Positions 18,065-26,172 of a DNA stretch of 64,000 nt are shown here, one piece after another; the stretch's first letter is position 1; each line of letters starts with the position of its first letter. The notes below the pieces were generated by a model. The model did no database searches, was not told where the DNA came from, and saw nothing but the letters and a program-made list of their open reading frames with translations. Position numbers and translations under genes: made by a program. The stretch is from Flagellimonas flava (GTDB lineage Bacteria; Bacteroidota; Bacteroidia; Flavobacteriales; Flavobacteriaceae), in the NCBI RefSeq assembly GCF_900129665.1, contig NZ_FQWL01000001.1, positions 806,001 to 870,000 on the forward strand, written 5' to 3'.

Positions 18065-18074
18065 AGCTTTTTAA

Positions 18075-18530
18075 CTACAGCATCCGAATGGAACTGACAT
18101 AGGCCCAAACAATAAACAGGAATTGCAATGGAATTCTAAACCATAGATAGGAAAGACCATTCCCATCAAATGTTCCTTTTTGGTAGTTTACCTGGTGTAT
18201 TGCAGCATAAATATTAGCGGGTAACATCAATATCAGAAAGATGATCAAGGCCCATCCGCTCACCACTTTTACCTTAGGAATAAGCAAGCCAATTGCCAAA
18301 AGGATTTCAAAGAGTCCGGTAAGGTGGACAAGGCTTGTTTTGAATGGAATAAATTGCGGGATCATCATGGACATCCCTTTGGTAAATGCAAAATGCCCGA
18401 TTGCCGTAAAACATAGCATTATTGACATGGCTATTCTTGCCGATAAGGCAAAATCATATTCCTTGGTAAGAATTCTTACCGCAAAAATCGCAATCACAAA
18501 GCTTGATACTAAAACGAGTAATGGTTTCAT
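18075..18530 (-). CDS. DoxX-like family membrane protein
   Basis: A 151-residue membrane protein with four predicted helices (about 5-22, 32-53, 67-95 and 125-146). The phrase HLTGLFEILLAIGLLIPKVK is the DoxX/DoxX-like signature (glycine-glutamate in helix 3). The frame opens further upstream to a TTG, but the ATG giving MKPLLVLVSSFVIAI is preferred. The family is linked loosely to redox or thiosulfate:quinone chemistry, but most members are uncharacterised. It follows a Crp/Fnr gene by 64 bases on the same strand, a pairing that suggests local regulation. Confidence 0.8.
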   Translation of the reverse strand: MKPLLVLVSSFVIAIFAVRILTKEYDFALSARIAMSIMLCFTAIGHFAFTKGMSMMIPQFIPFKTSLVHLTGLFEILLAIGLLIPKVKVVSGWALIIFLILMLPANIYAAIHQVNYQKGTFDGNGLSYLWFRIPLQFLFIVWAYVSSIRML

Positions 18531-18594
18531 GTTGTCTTCCTTTAATTCAGTTACAAAGTTTATAAATGATCTTAGGATGGACAATGAACCCAAG

Positions 18595-19161
18595 TTAAGT
18601 AATTCGCCTCCGTATCCTGCTCAAGGCTTGTGGCGTTACCCCAATATAGGATGCAATGTATTTTAGCGGAATCTGTTTCAATAATTTGGGGCGTTCCCGG
18701 AACAGGTCCAAATACCGTTCCTCTGCCGTTTTGTGGAGTAAGGAAATTTCTCTTTTGGACTTTATCAAAAACATGTTTTCCGCCATTCTTCTGCCAATTA
18801 CATTTCCGCTTTCGGTTTTCTTATAGACCTCTTGCAGGTCTTGGAATGCTATTCGCCACAGAGTTGTGTTTGTCAGCGTTTCTATTTGATAATGGGAGGG
18901 TGTTTGGGTGATAAAGGAATCATAAGCAGTAACAAATTCGTTCTCGAATAAAAAACCAAAAGTCAATTCACTTTCTTCTTTGGGAATATAGAAACGCACA
19001 ATCCCTTCGGAAATAAAGGACAGGTAGTTCTCAACTTCGCCAATTCTTATTAGGGCAGTGTTTTTCTTTACGGTTTCCGTGCGCAGTTTTGAAGAAAAGA
19101 AGTTCCAATCGGCACCGTTCATGGGATATATAGTATCTATGAACTTTTTAATCTCTTCCAT
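18595..19161 (-). CDS. Crp/Fnr family transcriptional regulator
   Basis: A 188-residue regulator: cyclic-nucleotide-binding-like domain (about 25-120, VENYLSFISEGIVRFYIPKE) and a C-terminal helix-turn-helix (about 155-188, LKYIASYIGVTPQALSRIRR). No FNR-type cysteine cluster. This version, with the recognition phrase GVTPQALSRIRR, is the common Bacteroidota type that usually sits next to the gene it controls. Here the likely target is the DoxX-like gene directly downstream (inference). Confidence 0.88.
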   Translation of the reverse strand: MEEIKKFIDTIYPMNGADWNFFSSKLRTETVKKNTALIRIGEVENYLSFISEGIVRFYIPKEESELTFGFLFENEFVTAYDSFITQTPSHYQIETLTNTTLWRIAFQDLQEVYKKTESGNVIGRRMAENMFLIKSKREISLLHKTAEERYLDLFRERPKLLKQIPLKYIASYIGVTPQALSRIRRRIT

Positions 19162-19212
19162 GCTGTACTTTAATTTACGCCTAAGGTTCTTGGTTGTGGT
19201 TTCTTGGTGTTT

Positions 19213-20067
19213 TTACAGCCACTGTAGTTTGCGTTTTTCTATTCTATTCTTTTGTATGGACAATTTTAAAAATAGAACACATACCATGAGTAGTAAAGTT
19301 ATGGACAAAATTGAATCCTCTATGCCAAAGTCACTTCCTATCAATAAAATAGGCCCATCAAAATTGGAATTGATTATAGGTTCTTCTTCCGTTCCGGAGA
19401 GATTGGAACCATAAAATGGCTGTGCGAAGTTCCATCCCAAATGAAACGCAAAAGGTAACCACAGCCGTTTTGTATAGGTGTACATTATGCTATGGGCAAA
19501 ACCAAAAGTCAACAGTAATAGAACCGACAATAATGTAACATTGTCGTTGAGCAAATGTGGTACCGTGAAAATTATGGATATTATCAGCAAAGCCAAATAA
19601 GTTCCCAACCACTTTTCCATAATCCTATAAATAATGAGTCTGAAAAAAACTTCTTCTATTAAAGCCGCAATTACCAGAAACGAAAATGGCGCCAATAGAT
19701 ATGAAAAACCAGAGATACTGTCAACTGTGTAGTAGCCTAATACATAAAGTGTCAATATAACCATCGATAAAACGGAGAATCCGAACAGAAAACCTCCAAA
19801 CAATTCTGTTTTTAAGTTGGTTTTGGACAGTTCTTTGATCTCTCTTTTTTCATACACTTTGAAAAAATAATAGTAGGTTAATAGAAGAACAATTACAGAA
19901 ATATAATTTACTATAGTATCACCAATTGACTTGTTGTCGATTAGGCTACTTACCAAAGGCTTTGAAATTAAGTTTTGGATTCCGATAAGTACGCCAAGAC
20001 ATATTGAAATTCCTAAAACTATTTTGATCAAGGGAAAGTGAAGTACTTTTTTTAGGGTAAGTTTCAT
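19213..20067 (-). CDS. CPBP family intramembrane glutamic endopeptidase
   Basis: A 284-residue polytopic membrane protein of the CPBP (CAAX protease/bacteriocin-processing) family with about eight helices. The catalytic glutamates and arginine are in IEEVFFRLII (EExxxR); the later histidines are in VPHLLND and FHLGWN. Members cleave membrane substrates or mature bacteriocins, but the substrate is unknown. Its base composition is distinctly A+T-rich, and its upstream border carries intergenic repeat copy R2. Confidence 0.88.
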   Translation of the reverse strand: MKLTLKKVLHFPLIKIVLGISICLGVLIGIQNLISKPLVSSLIDNKSIGDTIVNYISVIVLLLTYYYFFKVYEKREIKELSKTNLKTELFGGFLFGFSVLSMVILTLYVLGYYTVDSISGFSYLLAPFSFLVIAALIEEVFFRLIIYRIMEKWLGTYLALLIISIIFTVPHLLNDNVTLLSVLLLLTFGFAHSIMYTYTKRLWLPFAFHLGWNFAQPFYGSNLSGTEEEPIINSNFDGPILLIGSDFGIEDSILSITLLLMVCVLFLKLSIQKNRIEKRKLQWL

Positions 20068-20099
20068 TACTAAAATTTGGGTTTGTTAAATAAGCAAAA

Positions 20100-20196
20100 A
20101 CGGTCTCGGTTGTGCTGTTTTACTTCTAGCTAAGCTAGCCTCCCCAGAAGATACTCCTGTGTTGAGCCCACCGAAGTGATTTTGCTGGAGCTAGGG
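20100..20196. repeat. Intergenic repeat copy R2
   Basis: It begins ACGGTCTCGGTTGT, has an inner hairpin CTAGC-TAA-GCTAG, then AGAAGATACTCC, GAGCCCACCGAAGTG and GATTTTGCTGGAGC. The opening matches R3 and R4 and the ending matches R4 and R5. It fills the gap between the VOC and CPBP genes. On the genes' strand the GAGACCGT end lies next to the CPBP start. Confidence 0.6.
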
Positions 20197-20224
20197 TAAT
20201 TATAGCCATTGTTCTATTCAGCTT

Positions 20225-20647
20225 TTAAATCTCGGGATCATAACAAACAAATTCAACAATATTTGATTCTGGATCCTTGATAAATATAGATTTCCATTTA
20301 ACCCATTCAAATATCTTGGTTACATACTCTATTTTATTCTTTTTACATAGGGTCAGTATTTCTTCATAGTCCAGTAATTCGATTTCGAGAGCGAAATGAT
20401 GTAATGTGGTATTCTCTGGCATTAAAGCTCGCAACTCTTCATCAAAGGCAGATAGATTATTCTTTGCAAATAATGCCAAGGTCTGGGTATGGCCTCCGAC
20501 ACCCTCTGTAATTTTGAAGAACGTATAATCCTCAGATTCATGCATCAATTCAAATCCTATAGTTTTCAGATAGAAATTTTTCATCAATTCCATATCATTT
20601 ACGCGCAGGACTACTTCTCCCAGGCCCCTAATTTTATGTCCAATCAT
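20225..20647 (-). CDS. VOC family (glyoxalase-like) protein
   Basis: A 140-residue vicinal-oxygen-chelate fold protein with the two beta-alpha-beta-beta-beta modules (GLGEVVLRVNDMELMKNFYL near the start, then HHFALEIELLDYEEILTLCK). Candidate metal ligands are the histidine pair in TTLHHFALE and E132 in ESNIVEFVCYD near the end. The family includes glyoxalase I, dioxygenases and antibiotic-binding proteins; the last 20 residues are of the common dioxygenase-like type. Specific activity cannot be assigned. It is flanked by repeat copies R2 and R3. Confidence 0.82.
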   Translation of the reverse strand: MIGHKIRGLGEVVLRVNDMELMKNFYLKTIGFELMHESEDYTFFKITEGVGGHTQTLALFAKNNLSAFDEELRALMPENTTLHHFALEIELLDYEEILTLCKKNKIEYVTKIFEWVKWKSIFIKDPESNIVEFVCYDPEI

Positions 20648-20667
20648 ATCTTATTTTCAAATTGCAT

Positions 20668-20745
20668 ACAACGGTCTTTGCTATGTTTTCTTTACTTATG
20701 TAAAGCCATAGTAGCCTACAAGATACAATCTTTCGGGAGCGGGGG
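20668..20745. repeat. Intergenic repeat copy R3
   Basis: It begins ACAACGGTCTTTGCTATG and contains a nested hairpin (CTATG outside, CTTTAC-TTAT-GTAAAG inside, closing CATAG). It continues CTACAAGATACAATCTTT and ends CGGGAGCGGGG. It is the cleanest copy and starts 21 bases from the VOC start codon. Confidence 0.6.
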
Positions 20746-20778
20746 AGGGGATTTTTAGAATTAGGTAAGAACGGGCAA

Positions 20779-21480
20779 TTACCTCTGGACATTGTTAGCA
20801 GCAGTATTGTTTCGAAACTCCAACAAAATTTTTATGCTCTCTAAATGTGAATAAAGAACAATGGGTACAATTACGGCAGGTAGCCAAACGAAAGGAAAGT
20901 AAGCTACACCAACATTGGGTTGGTCGAATGCCAATTGCTGAATTGGGGTTTCAGCACTTAAAAAAGCTATGGTCAAAATATTGACTAACAATCCCAAACA
21001 AATGAAATTCCATAGTAGAAGCCCCTTTTTTCCAATCCATTTTTTCACAAACACGGCATAATAAATTATGGGTGCTGAAATACCCGAAAGAATATCATAG
21101 TTATAGCCTTCAAAAGTCATTAAATCTGGTATAAAACCTGCTATGAAAACATAGTACAATACTATTTCTACAGGAACTCTTATGGTGTGTACTAAAGTCA
21201 ACCATTTCAGATTGTGCCCATTGCCAACGATATTGTTTTTGGTAAGGAAAAAATGGACGATAACGAAAAGGATGCCGGGAAGCAAAAGAAAAACAAATCT
21301 TGGGGGTATGGCATTTTGAACTCGGTAAAACCCTAAATATCCCAAGACCCCAACTACCGCCATCCAAATGAAGATACCTACAAGCTGCCTTCCACTTTTA
21401 TGCGCTTGATAAAAACACCACAACGTAACCAAGGTTGTGACCATAAAAAGTATTTCGATTGAAGTAGAAATTTCTGCCAT
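20779..21480 (-). CDS. Multi-helix membrane protein, unknown
   Basis: A 233-residue protein with about seven predicted membrane helices starting MAEISTSIEILFMVTTLVTL. A GTG directly before the ATG was not used. Conserved-looking loop phrases include QNAIPPRFVFLLLPG and HTIRVPVEIVLYYVF. I do not recognise a Pfam family. It follows a Crp/Fnr gene on the same strand by about 73 bases, like the DoxX gene, so it may be that regulator's partner. Confidence 0.65.
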   Translation of the reverse strand: MAEISTSIEILFMVTTLVTLWCFYQAHKSGRQLVGIFIWMAVVGVLGYLGFYRVQNAIPPRFVFLLLPGILFVIVHFFLTKNNIVGNGHNLKWLTLVHTIRVPVEIVLYYVFIAGFIPDLMTFEGYNYDILSGISAPIIYYAVFVKKWIGKKGLLLWNFICLGLLVNILTIAFLSAETPIQQLAFDQPNVGVAYFPFVWLPAVIVPIVLYSHLESIKILLEFRNNTAANNVQR

Positions 21481-21553
21481 CACTAGTAAACTTTACTGCA
21501 AAGTTCAATGCGTGGGATTAAAATCCACTTGACAAAAGGCAAGAAGTAAAAAT

Positions 21554-22129
21554 CTACATTTTTTTTCGCAACCTGCTCAAAGTGCTGTCGGTAACACCTA
21601 AGTAAGAGGCAATGCACTTTAGTGGTGCATATTGCAGTATTTGGGGTTTTGTGCTTAAAAGGTTCTGATATCGCTCTTTGGCGGTACGATTTATCATCCC
21701 ATAATTTCTTCCTTGGGAAGCAATAAATTCCTTTACCAAAATGGCTCTTCCAAAGTCTCTGAATGCAGGTTTGGTATGAAATAGGGTATTTAATTCCTCA
21801 TAAGAAATTCTAAACCCTTTGCATTTTGTAATGGCCTGAATATAGGCCTCTGAACGAATCCGATTAAAGAATGAGGTAATTTCAAATACAATATTGTCTT
21901 CCGTAAAGAAGTCTATAGTAATTTCTTCACCTTCCAAGTTGTAGAGAAAAGTCCGCATTAATCCACGCTCCAAATAGAGGTAATCATCGCTTACTTCATT
22001 CGCTCTTAGCAAATAGTCTTTTTCCTGGAACTCGATCGGATGAAATGTGTTTGCAATTTTTTCAGCATCATCTTTTGAAATTTTGACCACACTTAAAATA
22101 AAGTTTACCAACGATTCTCTATTGTTCAT
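21554..22129 (-). CDS. Crp/Fnr family transcriptional regulator
   Basis: A 191-residue regulator: beta-roll sensor (about 30-125, VSDDYLYLERGLMRTFLYN) and a C-terminal helix-turn-helix (about 158-191, LKCIASYLGVTDSTLSRLRK). It is a paralogue of the regulator 2.4 kb downstream, with the same overall plan but different surface residues. It probably controls the membrane-protein gene that follows (inference from adjacency). Confidence 0.88.
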   Translation of the reverse strand: MNNRESLVNFILSVVKISKDDAEKIANTFHPIEFQEKDYLLRANEVSDDYLYLERGLMRTFLYNLEGEEITIDFFTEDNIVFEITSFFNRIRSEAYIQAITKCKGFRISYEELNTLFHTKPAFRDFGRAILVKEFIASQGRNYGMINRTAKERYQNLLSTKPQILQYAPLKCIASYLGVTDSTLSRLRKKM

Positions 22130-22140
22130 TTTGTCATATT

Positions 22141-22240
22141 ACAGCGGTCTCGGTTGTATTTTCTTTATTTGTCTAAACCTAAAGCAGCCCATAAGATACA
22201 ACTGCACTGAGCCTGCCGAAGTAATCTTGCGGGAGCGGGG
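22141..22240. repeat. Intergenic repeat copy R4
   Basis: It begins ACAGCGGTCTCGGTTGT, continues CATAAGATACAAC, then contains CACTGAGCCTGCCGAAGTA and ends ATCTTGCGGGAGCGGGG. It lies 11 bases from the Crp/Fnr start codon. The inner CACTGAG...CCGAAGT block is itself a small imperfect palindrome, repeated almost exactly in R5. Confidence 0.6.
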
Positions 22241-22318
22241 GCTCCGTTTCTAAATCAACTCCAAGATATTCTTTGCAATATCTAAAAAGAGATAGTGCTT
22301 TCACCGAATAGTATGGGA

Positions 22319-22747
22319 TTAGGGTGTTTGGTTTTTGATCAAATATAGCGTGTCTCGACGTCCTAGGGTATCTAAAACTATTTTTCTCAAATACTCGTAC
22401 TCAAAAAAAATCTCATTTTTGTTTGGATCTTTTGCAGAAAACTTCACTTTAAAAATGCGCCCAATTTTTATCCTTTCAGGATGATTTTTTGTCGATGTTC
22501 CAAAATAATCCTTCCCCAGATACCCAAATTTATATTTGTACACGGGACCACTAAAATTCCCCACTCGCATGGACGTTACATTATAAATAACCCCATGAGT
22601 TTCCGCCTCATTCGCATGTATCTCTGAGTAGTAATTGACATAAACCGAGATTCCAAATACTAAAATGGCAACTCCAAGAGCCCAAGAATATTTTTCCCAC
22701 AATTGTATCCCCTTTAAGAAAGTATCAATATAGTTTCTATGCTTCAT
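22319..22747 (-). CDS. Single-helix membrane protein, unknown (DUF3592-like layout)
   Basis: A 142-residue protein with one strong N-terminal membrane helix (about 20-40, WALGVAILVFGISVYVNYY) and a beta-rich extracytoplasmic part. That part has THGVIYNVTSMRVGNFSGPV and YKYKFGYLGKDYFGTS. The layout (helix, 'x-G-x-I' strand, YxF strand) recalls DUF3592 proteins, but I am not certain. Flanked by repeat copies R4 and R5. Confidence 0.6.
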   Translation of the reverse strand: MKHRNYIDTFLKGIQLWEKYSWALGVAILVFGISVYVNYYSEIHANEAETHGVIYNVTSMRVGNFSGPVYKYKFGYLGKDYFGTSTKNHPERIKIGRIFKVKFSAKDPNKNEIFFEYEYLRKIVLDTLGRRDTLYLIKNQTP

Positions 22748-22810
22748 TTATGTTCAATGCATTGGTCCTAGCTATTTTTTGGCTATTGTCAAAGTTAGGC
22801 TTTATATACC

Positions 22811-22847
22811 TGCACTGAGCCTGCCGAAGTGATTTTGCGGGAGAGGC
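22811..22847. repeat. Intergenic repeat copy R5 (right half only)
   Basis: TGCACTGAGCCTGCCGAAGT followed by GATTTTGCGGGAG repeats the right half of R4 with few changes. The left half (the GGTCTCGGTTGT part) is absent. It ends about 15 bases before the stop of the PIN gene. Confidence 0.55.
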
Positions 22848-22861
22848 GGAACGGTGGAACC

Positions 22862-23890
22862 TCAATTATAAAAGTCCAAACCTGTTTCTTCCACAGCAAA
22901 GGAGTCATCACAATCGACAATACTTCCCGATGCAATAAAAAGATAAATAATTGTACCGAAACCTACCTCTCTATTGAAATGTTGTTCTTTATCGTTCTCA
23001 AACTCTATTTCAGCATCGCCAAGTAGATGAACTTCAATTCCATAGTTTTCTATGCCATCACGTTGAAAAACATGAAATTCTTCAATATCAGTGTTAAACC
23101 TTGCCCATAAAATATCCCAATACTCCAAATTGTTGTTATCTACATTACGGCGGTAATAATATTCATAAAAATAAGCTGGATCTATCCCATTTACTGCCCT
23201 TTCCGCACCACTTTGTATCCTGTCCCAATCAATATTCTCTATAATCCATTCTTTCGTTATAAAATCGATTTTAACCGCTATTTCTTTTGTGAATGCACTT
23301 AACGAATGGTACAATTTTAAAGTGGGCCTTAATTCCTCCAATTCGTGATAAAGATCTGGGTGCAAATCAGTGTTATCCTTATTGGAAAAATCTTTGATGT
23401 TTCCGGTTATAAAAGAAACTTCAAATTCAAAATTACGTTCTTTTAGATAGTCTATGATAGAAAGCCAAAGGATTGCATCTCTAAATTCTTCACCTTTTGT
23501 TGAAATTGGCTTTATTCTTTGTATTGACCTTTTAACTAATTCAGGGAGGAAAATGTTTCTGTATTCAATTGTTTTAAGGTGATGGTCAAACTTAAGCTTA
23601 AGATGGGAAATGTAATCGCTAACAAGGGATTCGATATCTAAAGTTTCCTTCTCAAACTGTTTAGGATTTGTTAGTAGATTATTTAGACTCTGTCTACTTT
23701 TATTTAAATTGTCAAGTCTTGTTTTAAGTTCTTGCCTATAAAGTTCCGATAATTCTTCCCAAACAATAGTCGGTATGAGGATTGTAGAATTGGTTTTTTT
23801 ACAAAAATCTAGAAAAACCCGAAAGTTATGCGACACCAAAAGAAAATCACTTCTTAAAATGTTGGTATCAAAAACAATAGTCCTTCGCAT
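22862..23890 (-). CDS. PIN domain protein (DUF4935-like)
   Basis: A 342-residue protein with an N-terminal PIN nuclease domain (about 1-190). Acidic residues are seen in VFDTNILRSD (D8 region), in WEELSEL (E44 and E45 region) and in REDAI/ITGNIKDFS-like later segments (GEEFRDAILWLSI, FITGNIKDFS). The C-terminal half (190-342) is acidic and beta-rich with no known name. The order fits DUF4935 proteins, which are proposed RNA-cleaving PIN enzymes. No antitoxin-like gene adjoins it, so a classical VapBC pair is not supported. Very A+T-rich compared with flanking genes. Confidence 0.8.
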   Translation of the reverse strand: MRRTIVFDTNILRSDFLLVSHNFRVFLDFCKKTNSTILIPTIVWEELSELYRQELKTRLDNLNKSRQSLNNLLTNPKQFEKETLDIESLVSDYISHLKLKFDHHLKTIEYRNIFLPELVKRSIQRIKPISTKGEEFRDAILWLSIIDYLKERNFEFEVSFITGNIKDFSNKDNTDLHPDLYHELEELRPTLKLYHSLSAFTKEIAVKIDFITKEWIIENIDWDRIQSGAERAVNGIDPAYFYEYYYRRNVDNNNLEYWDILWARFNTDIEEFHVFQRDGIENYGIEVHLLGDAEIEFENDKEQHFNREVGFGTIIYLFIASGSIVDCDDSFAVEETGLDFYN

Positions 23891-24108
23891 TGATGATATT
23901 TAATTTTAAGTTTCAAGCCCCTACTTTATTCACCTGTAACATTAAAAACTAAGTTCCCCGAAATTTCCTTCACTTCCAAGCGGTTTTCCGTCATAGTTAT
24001 TAGGAGTTATCAACTTGCTGTCACTTTCTATTTTCTAAGAAACTGTATATTTGAAGCGTCAACACATTTTGAGAATCTCGCAATGCGTAACTTTCAAAAT
24101 ATGAACTT

Positions 24109-24357
24109 ATGCCTAACGGAAAAAGTCATAAGCGATGTCCGCACTGCAAAGCGGTCTTAACGCCGCTTAGCCCGGCACAAACCCAACTCTTGGATTTTAT
24201 CAATCCCCTAGATGCCCCAGATTTGGTGCATTCCCTTAAACACATCCATAACATAGCGCTGTACCACTCCGAAGGCCCCTTGGACGACCCTGAAAAAGTG
24301 GCCCTCTATTGGATGAAAGGGCTTTGGGAACGGATAGCCGAAATTGAAAATGGATAA
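24109..24357 (+). CDS. Small protein with a zinc-knuckle-like start
   Basis: An 82-residue frame on the opposite strand to its neighbours. It opens MPNGKSHKRCPHCKAVLTPL, where CPHC could be one half of a zinc ribbon, and continues as an alpha-helical, mostly acidic segment ending WERIAEIENG. Coherent composition and codon use favour a real gene, but I recognise no family. It is followed by a repeat-rich gap. Confidence 0.5.
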   Translation: MPNGKSHKRCPHCKAVLTPLSPAQTQLLDFINPLDAPDLVHSLKHIHNIALYHSEGPLDDPEKVALYWMKGLWERIAEIENG

Positions 24358-24393
24358 TTGACAGTCCAAGTAATTTTAAATTTTTGATTTTGG

Positions 24394-24653
24394 TTCTCGA
24401 TACACTTCCGACTTCGTCGGAACCACTCGAACTGACATTTGGCTCTTGAATTTGAGCTTGAGTTTTGCATTTGGACTTGAGTTTGAGCTTTAGGTTTAAC
24501 AATCGACGTCATTTCGAGTGGATTTTTCGGAACGGAAAATTTGTATCGAGAAATGGTTATGGTGCCATTGGACAAATGGGTTCTCGACTGCGCTCGAACT
24601 GACATTTGGCTCTTGAATTTGAGCTTTGAATTTGAGCTTTGAATTTGAACTTC
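24394..24653. repeat. REP-like hairpin cluster A with 13-bp tandem repeats
   Basis: No gene here; it lies directly behind the porin stop. It has three copies of one element: 24394-24436 (TTCTCGATAC, stem TTCCGA/TCGGAA, CACTCGAACTGAC), 24508-24552 in the opposite orientation (GTCATTTCGAGTG ... TGTATCGAGAA), and a stem-less copy at 24581-24603. Next to the stop codon stand three tandem copies of TTGAATTTGAGCT (24613-24651). A similar TTGAG/GAATTT-rich stretch runs between the first two copies. Confidence 0.75.
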
Positions 24654-25790
24654 TTAAAACCTCACATCAATATCAAAACGGATTCGGCTGCCGGTTTCCA
24701 AGGCTGGGCCCAAGGGAACCAACTGCTCCACAAAATAGTATTTGGTGGTAAGGCTTATGTTCTTGTGAATCGAATGGCTGGCCACCAATTCTATACCCTT
24801 AAGGTTGGTGAGTCGGCCATCCGGGGAGTCAAAGGCGGAGTAGTCCCATCGGGCCCAATCGTTCTGTGCCAAAAAGTCAACGGCTGCATAGCGTTGCAAC
24901 CAGGCATAGCTGGCCTTAAAGAACCAGTCCTTTTTTTGTTTTAGACCTCCGTAGGCTAAACCCAAGACCCAACCCGATCGTTCATCTTTAAAATCTTCGG
25001 GGATAGATTCCAACGTGCCGTAGTCTTGGATGTTTTGGTATAGGTCCAGTTCCATGGAAATCCCCGGGTGGTCCAGAAGCTTTACCCGTGACCCTAGGTG
25101 TAAAATGGTATAATCCAACACAAAGGTATCTGCACCATCAGGAATATTGGGCACATTTTTAAATAGATAGATAGACGGAAACAGCTCCACCTGTTTCTTT
25201 GCAAACGAACTGTAGACCTGGTACCCTTGAAAATAAGCATCTTGATCAAAGGACTTGCCCGAGGTGGAAATGATAAAATGCCCTGCTTTTAGTTCCAAAA
25301 GGTCCAAAACCCCGGATTGAAACGAAAAACCCTTGCTCAAAGCAACCCCTTCTGGGAACACATTGTCGCTCCAAAAAAGCTCGTTACTCTTAACAAAAGG
25401 AAAGGAGTTTTTGCCCAGCCAGAACATAAAGTTGGACCATTCACCCTTAAAGTAGGCTTTTTCCAGGGCGATGGGCAGGGTGCCAAATTCCCGAAAGTTA
25501 TCACCTAAGGTGAGTTGGGGGTCCTGCTGTTTTCTGGGGTTTCCCGTACGGATGCGCAGACCGACTTCGTACCAGTCGTCCTCGTAGGTAACCCCAACCC
25601 GTGCTCGGTATCGGAGCCGTGAGCGGTCATCCCTAAAACTGCCGTCGGATTTTTGGGAATTCCAGTCCTGTTCTGCCCTAAAGCGAAAGTCGGCCGCAAA
25701 ATCCAATTTGGACAAAAGCGAATCTACCTGGGCCTGCATTGGAAATGACAATAGGCCGGTGCAAAACAGAAAAACTAATGTCCGCTTCAA
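24654..25790 (-). CDS. Putative outer-membrane porin (alginate-export/phosphate-porin-like)
   Basis: A 378-residue beta-barrel protein: a signal peptide (LFCTGLLSFPMQAQ) followed by many amphipathic strands (FRAEQDWNSQKSDGSFRDD, RLRYRARVGVTYEDDWYEVG, WSNFMFWLGKNSFPF) and a final strand ending RFDIDVRF, a typical barrel-closing C-terminus. It resembles the putative porin/alginate export domain group of Bacteroidota. The start codon is TTG; no ATG gives a full signal. It is flanked on both sides by the same REP-like clusters. Confidence 0.75.
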   Translation of the reverse strand: MKRTLVFLFCTGLLSFPMQAQVDSLLSKLDFAADFRFRAEQDWNSQKSDGSFRDDRSRLRYRARVGVTYEDDWYEVGLRIRTGNPRKQQDPQLTLGDNFREFGTLPIALEKAYFKGEWSNFMFWLGKNSFPFVKSNELFWSDNVFPEGVALSKGFSFQSGVLDLLELKAGHFIISTSGKSFDQDAYFQGYQVYSSFAKKQVELFPSIYLFKNVPNIPDGADTFVLDYTILHLGSRVKLLDHPGISMELDLYQNIQDYGTLESIPEDFKDERSGWVLGLAYGGLKQKKDWFFKASYAWLQRYAAVDFLAQNDWARWDYSAFDSPDGRLTNLKGIELVASHSIHKNISLTTKYYFVEQLVPLGPALETGSRIRFDIDVRF

Positions 25791-26172
25791 ATTGTGGTCC
25801 GGGTTGGTTGTTATTGGTGTTCCGTTAGATTATGTTGCTAAGCTCGTGGAATGTCAGCGTTCAATAAAGAACAAATGTCATGTTTTAGCATTTTATTTTC
25901 CAACTTTTTGAGTTGATTTCCCAAGTTGAAAGGGCCAAGGATACCGCAACACTGAATTTGAACTTGAGCTTGAGTTTAACAATTGGCGTCATTTAGAGTG
26001 AATTTTTCGGAACGGAAAATTTGTATCGAGAAATGGTCATCCTACCATTGGAACCACCTGGTTCTCGATACAGTTTCCTTCGGAAACCATTTGGTTCTCG
26101 ATACAATTCCAACCTTGTTGGAATCACTCGAACTGACATTTAGCTCTTGAATTTGAGATTGAGTTTGAACTT
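25791..26172. repeat. REP-like hairpin cluster B and intergenic gap
   Basis: No gene is seen in this 382-base gap. From 25950 it holds TTGAACTTGAGCTTGAGTTT low-complexity sequence, then three copies of the element of cluster A: 25988-26032 (GTCATTTAGAGTG ... TGTATCGAGAA), 26062-26088 (stem GTTTCC/GGAAAC) and 26095-26137 (stem ATTCCAAC/GTTGGAAT, then CACTCGAACTGAC). It runs up to the stop of the S10 peptidase gene, the same position relative to a gene as cluster A. The first 150 bases are the porin leader and look unremarkable. Confidence 0.75.

Noticed and set aside
18000..22860. A true integron with attC sites.
   Set aside because: No integrase in the window and the repeat ends do not match the GTTRRRY/RYYYAAC consensus; only the cassette-like layout is reported.
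22862..23890. VapBC-type toxin-antitoxin system.
   Set aside because: The protein is far longer than VapC and no antitoxin-like gene adjoins it.
24600..24653. CRISPR array from the repeated TTGAATTTGAGCT units.
   Set aside because: The units are 13 bases, directly abutting, without spacers and with no cas genes.
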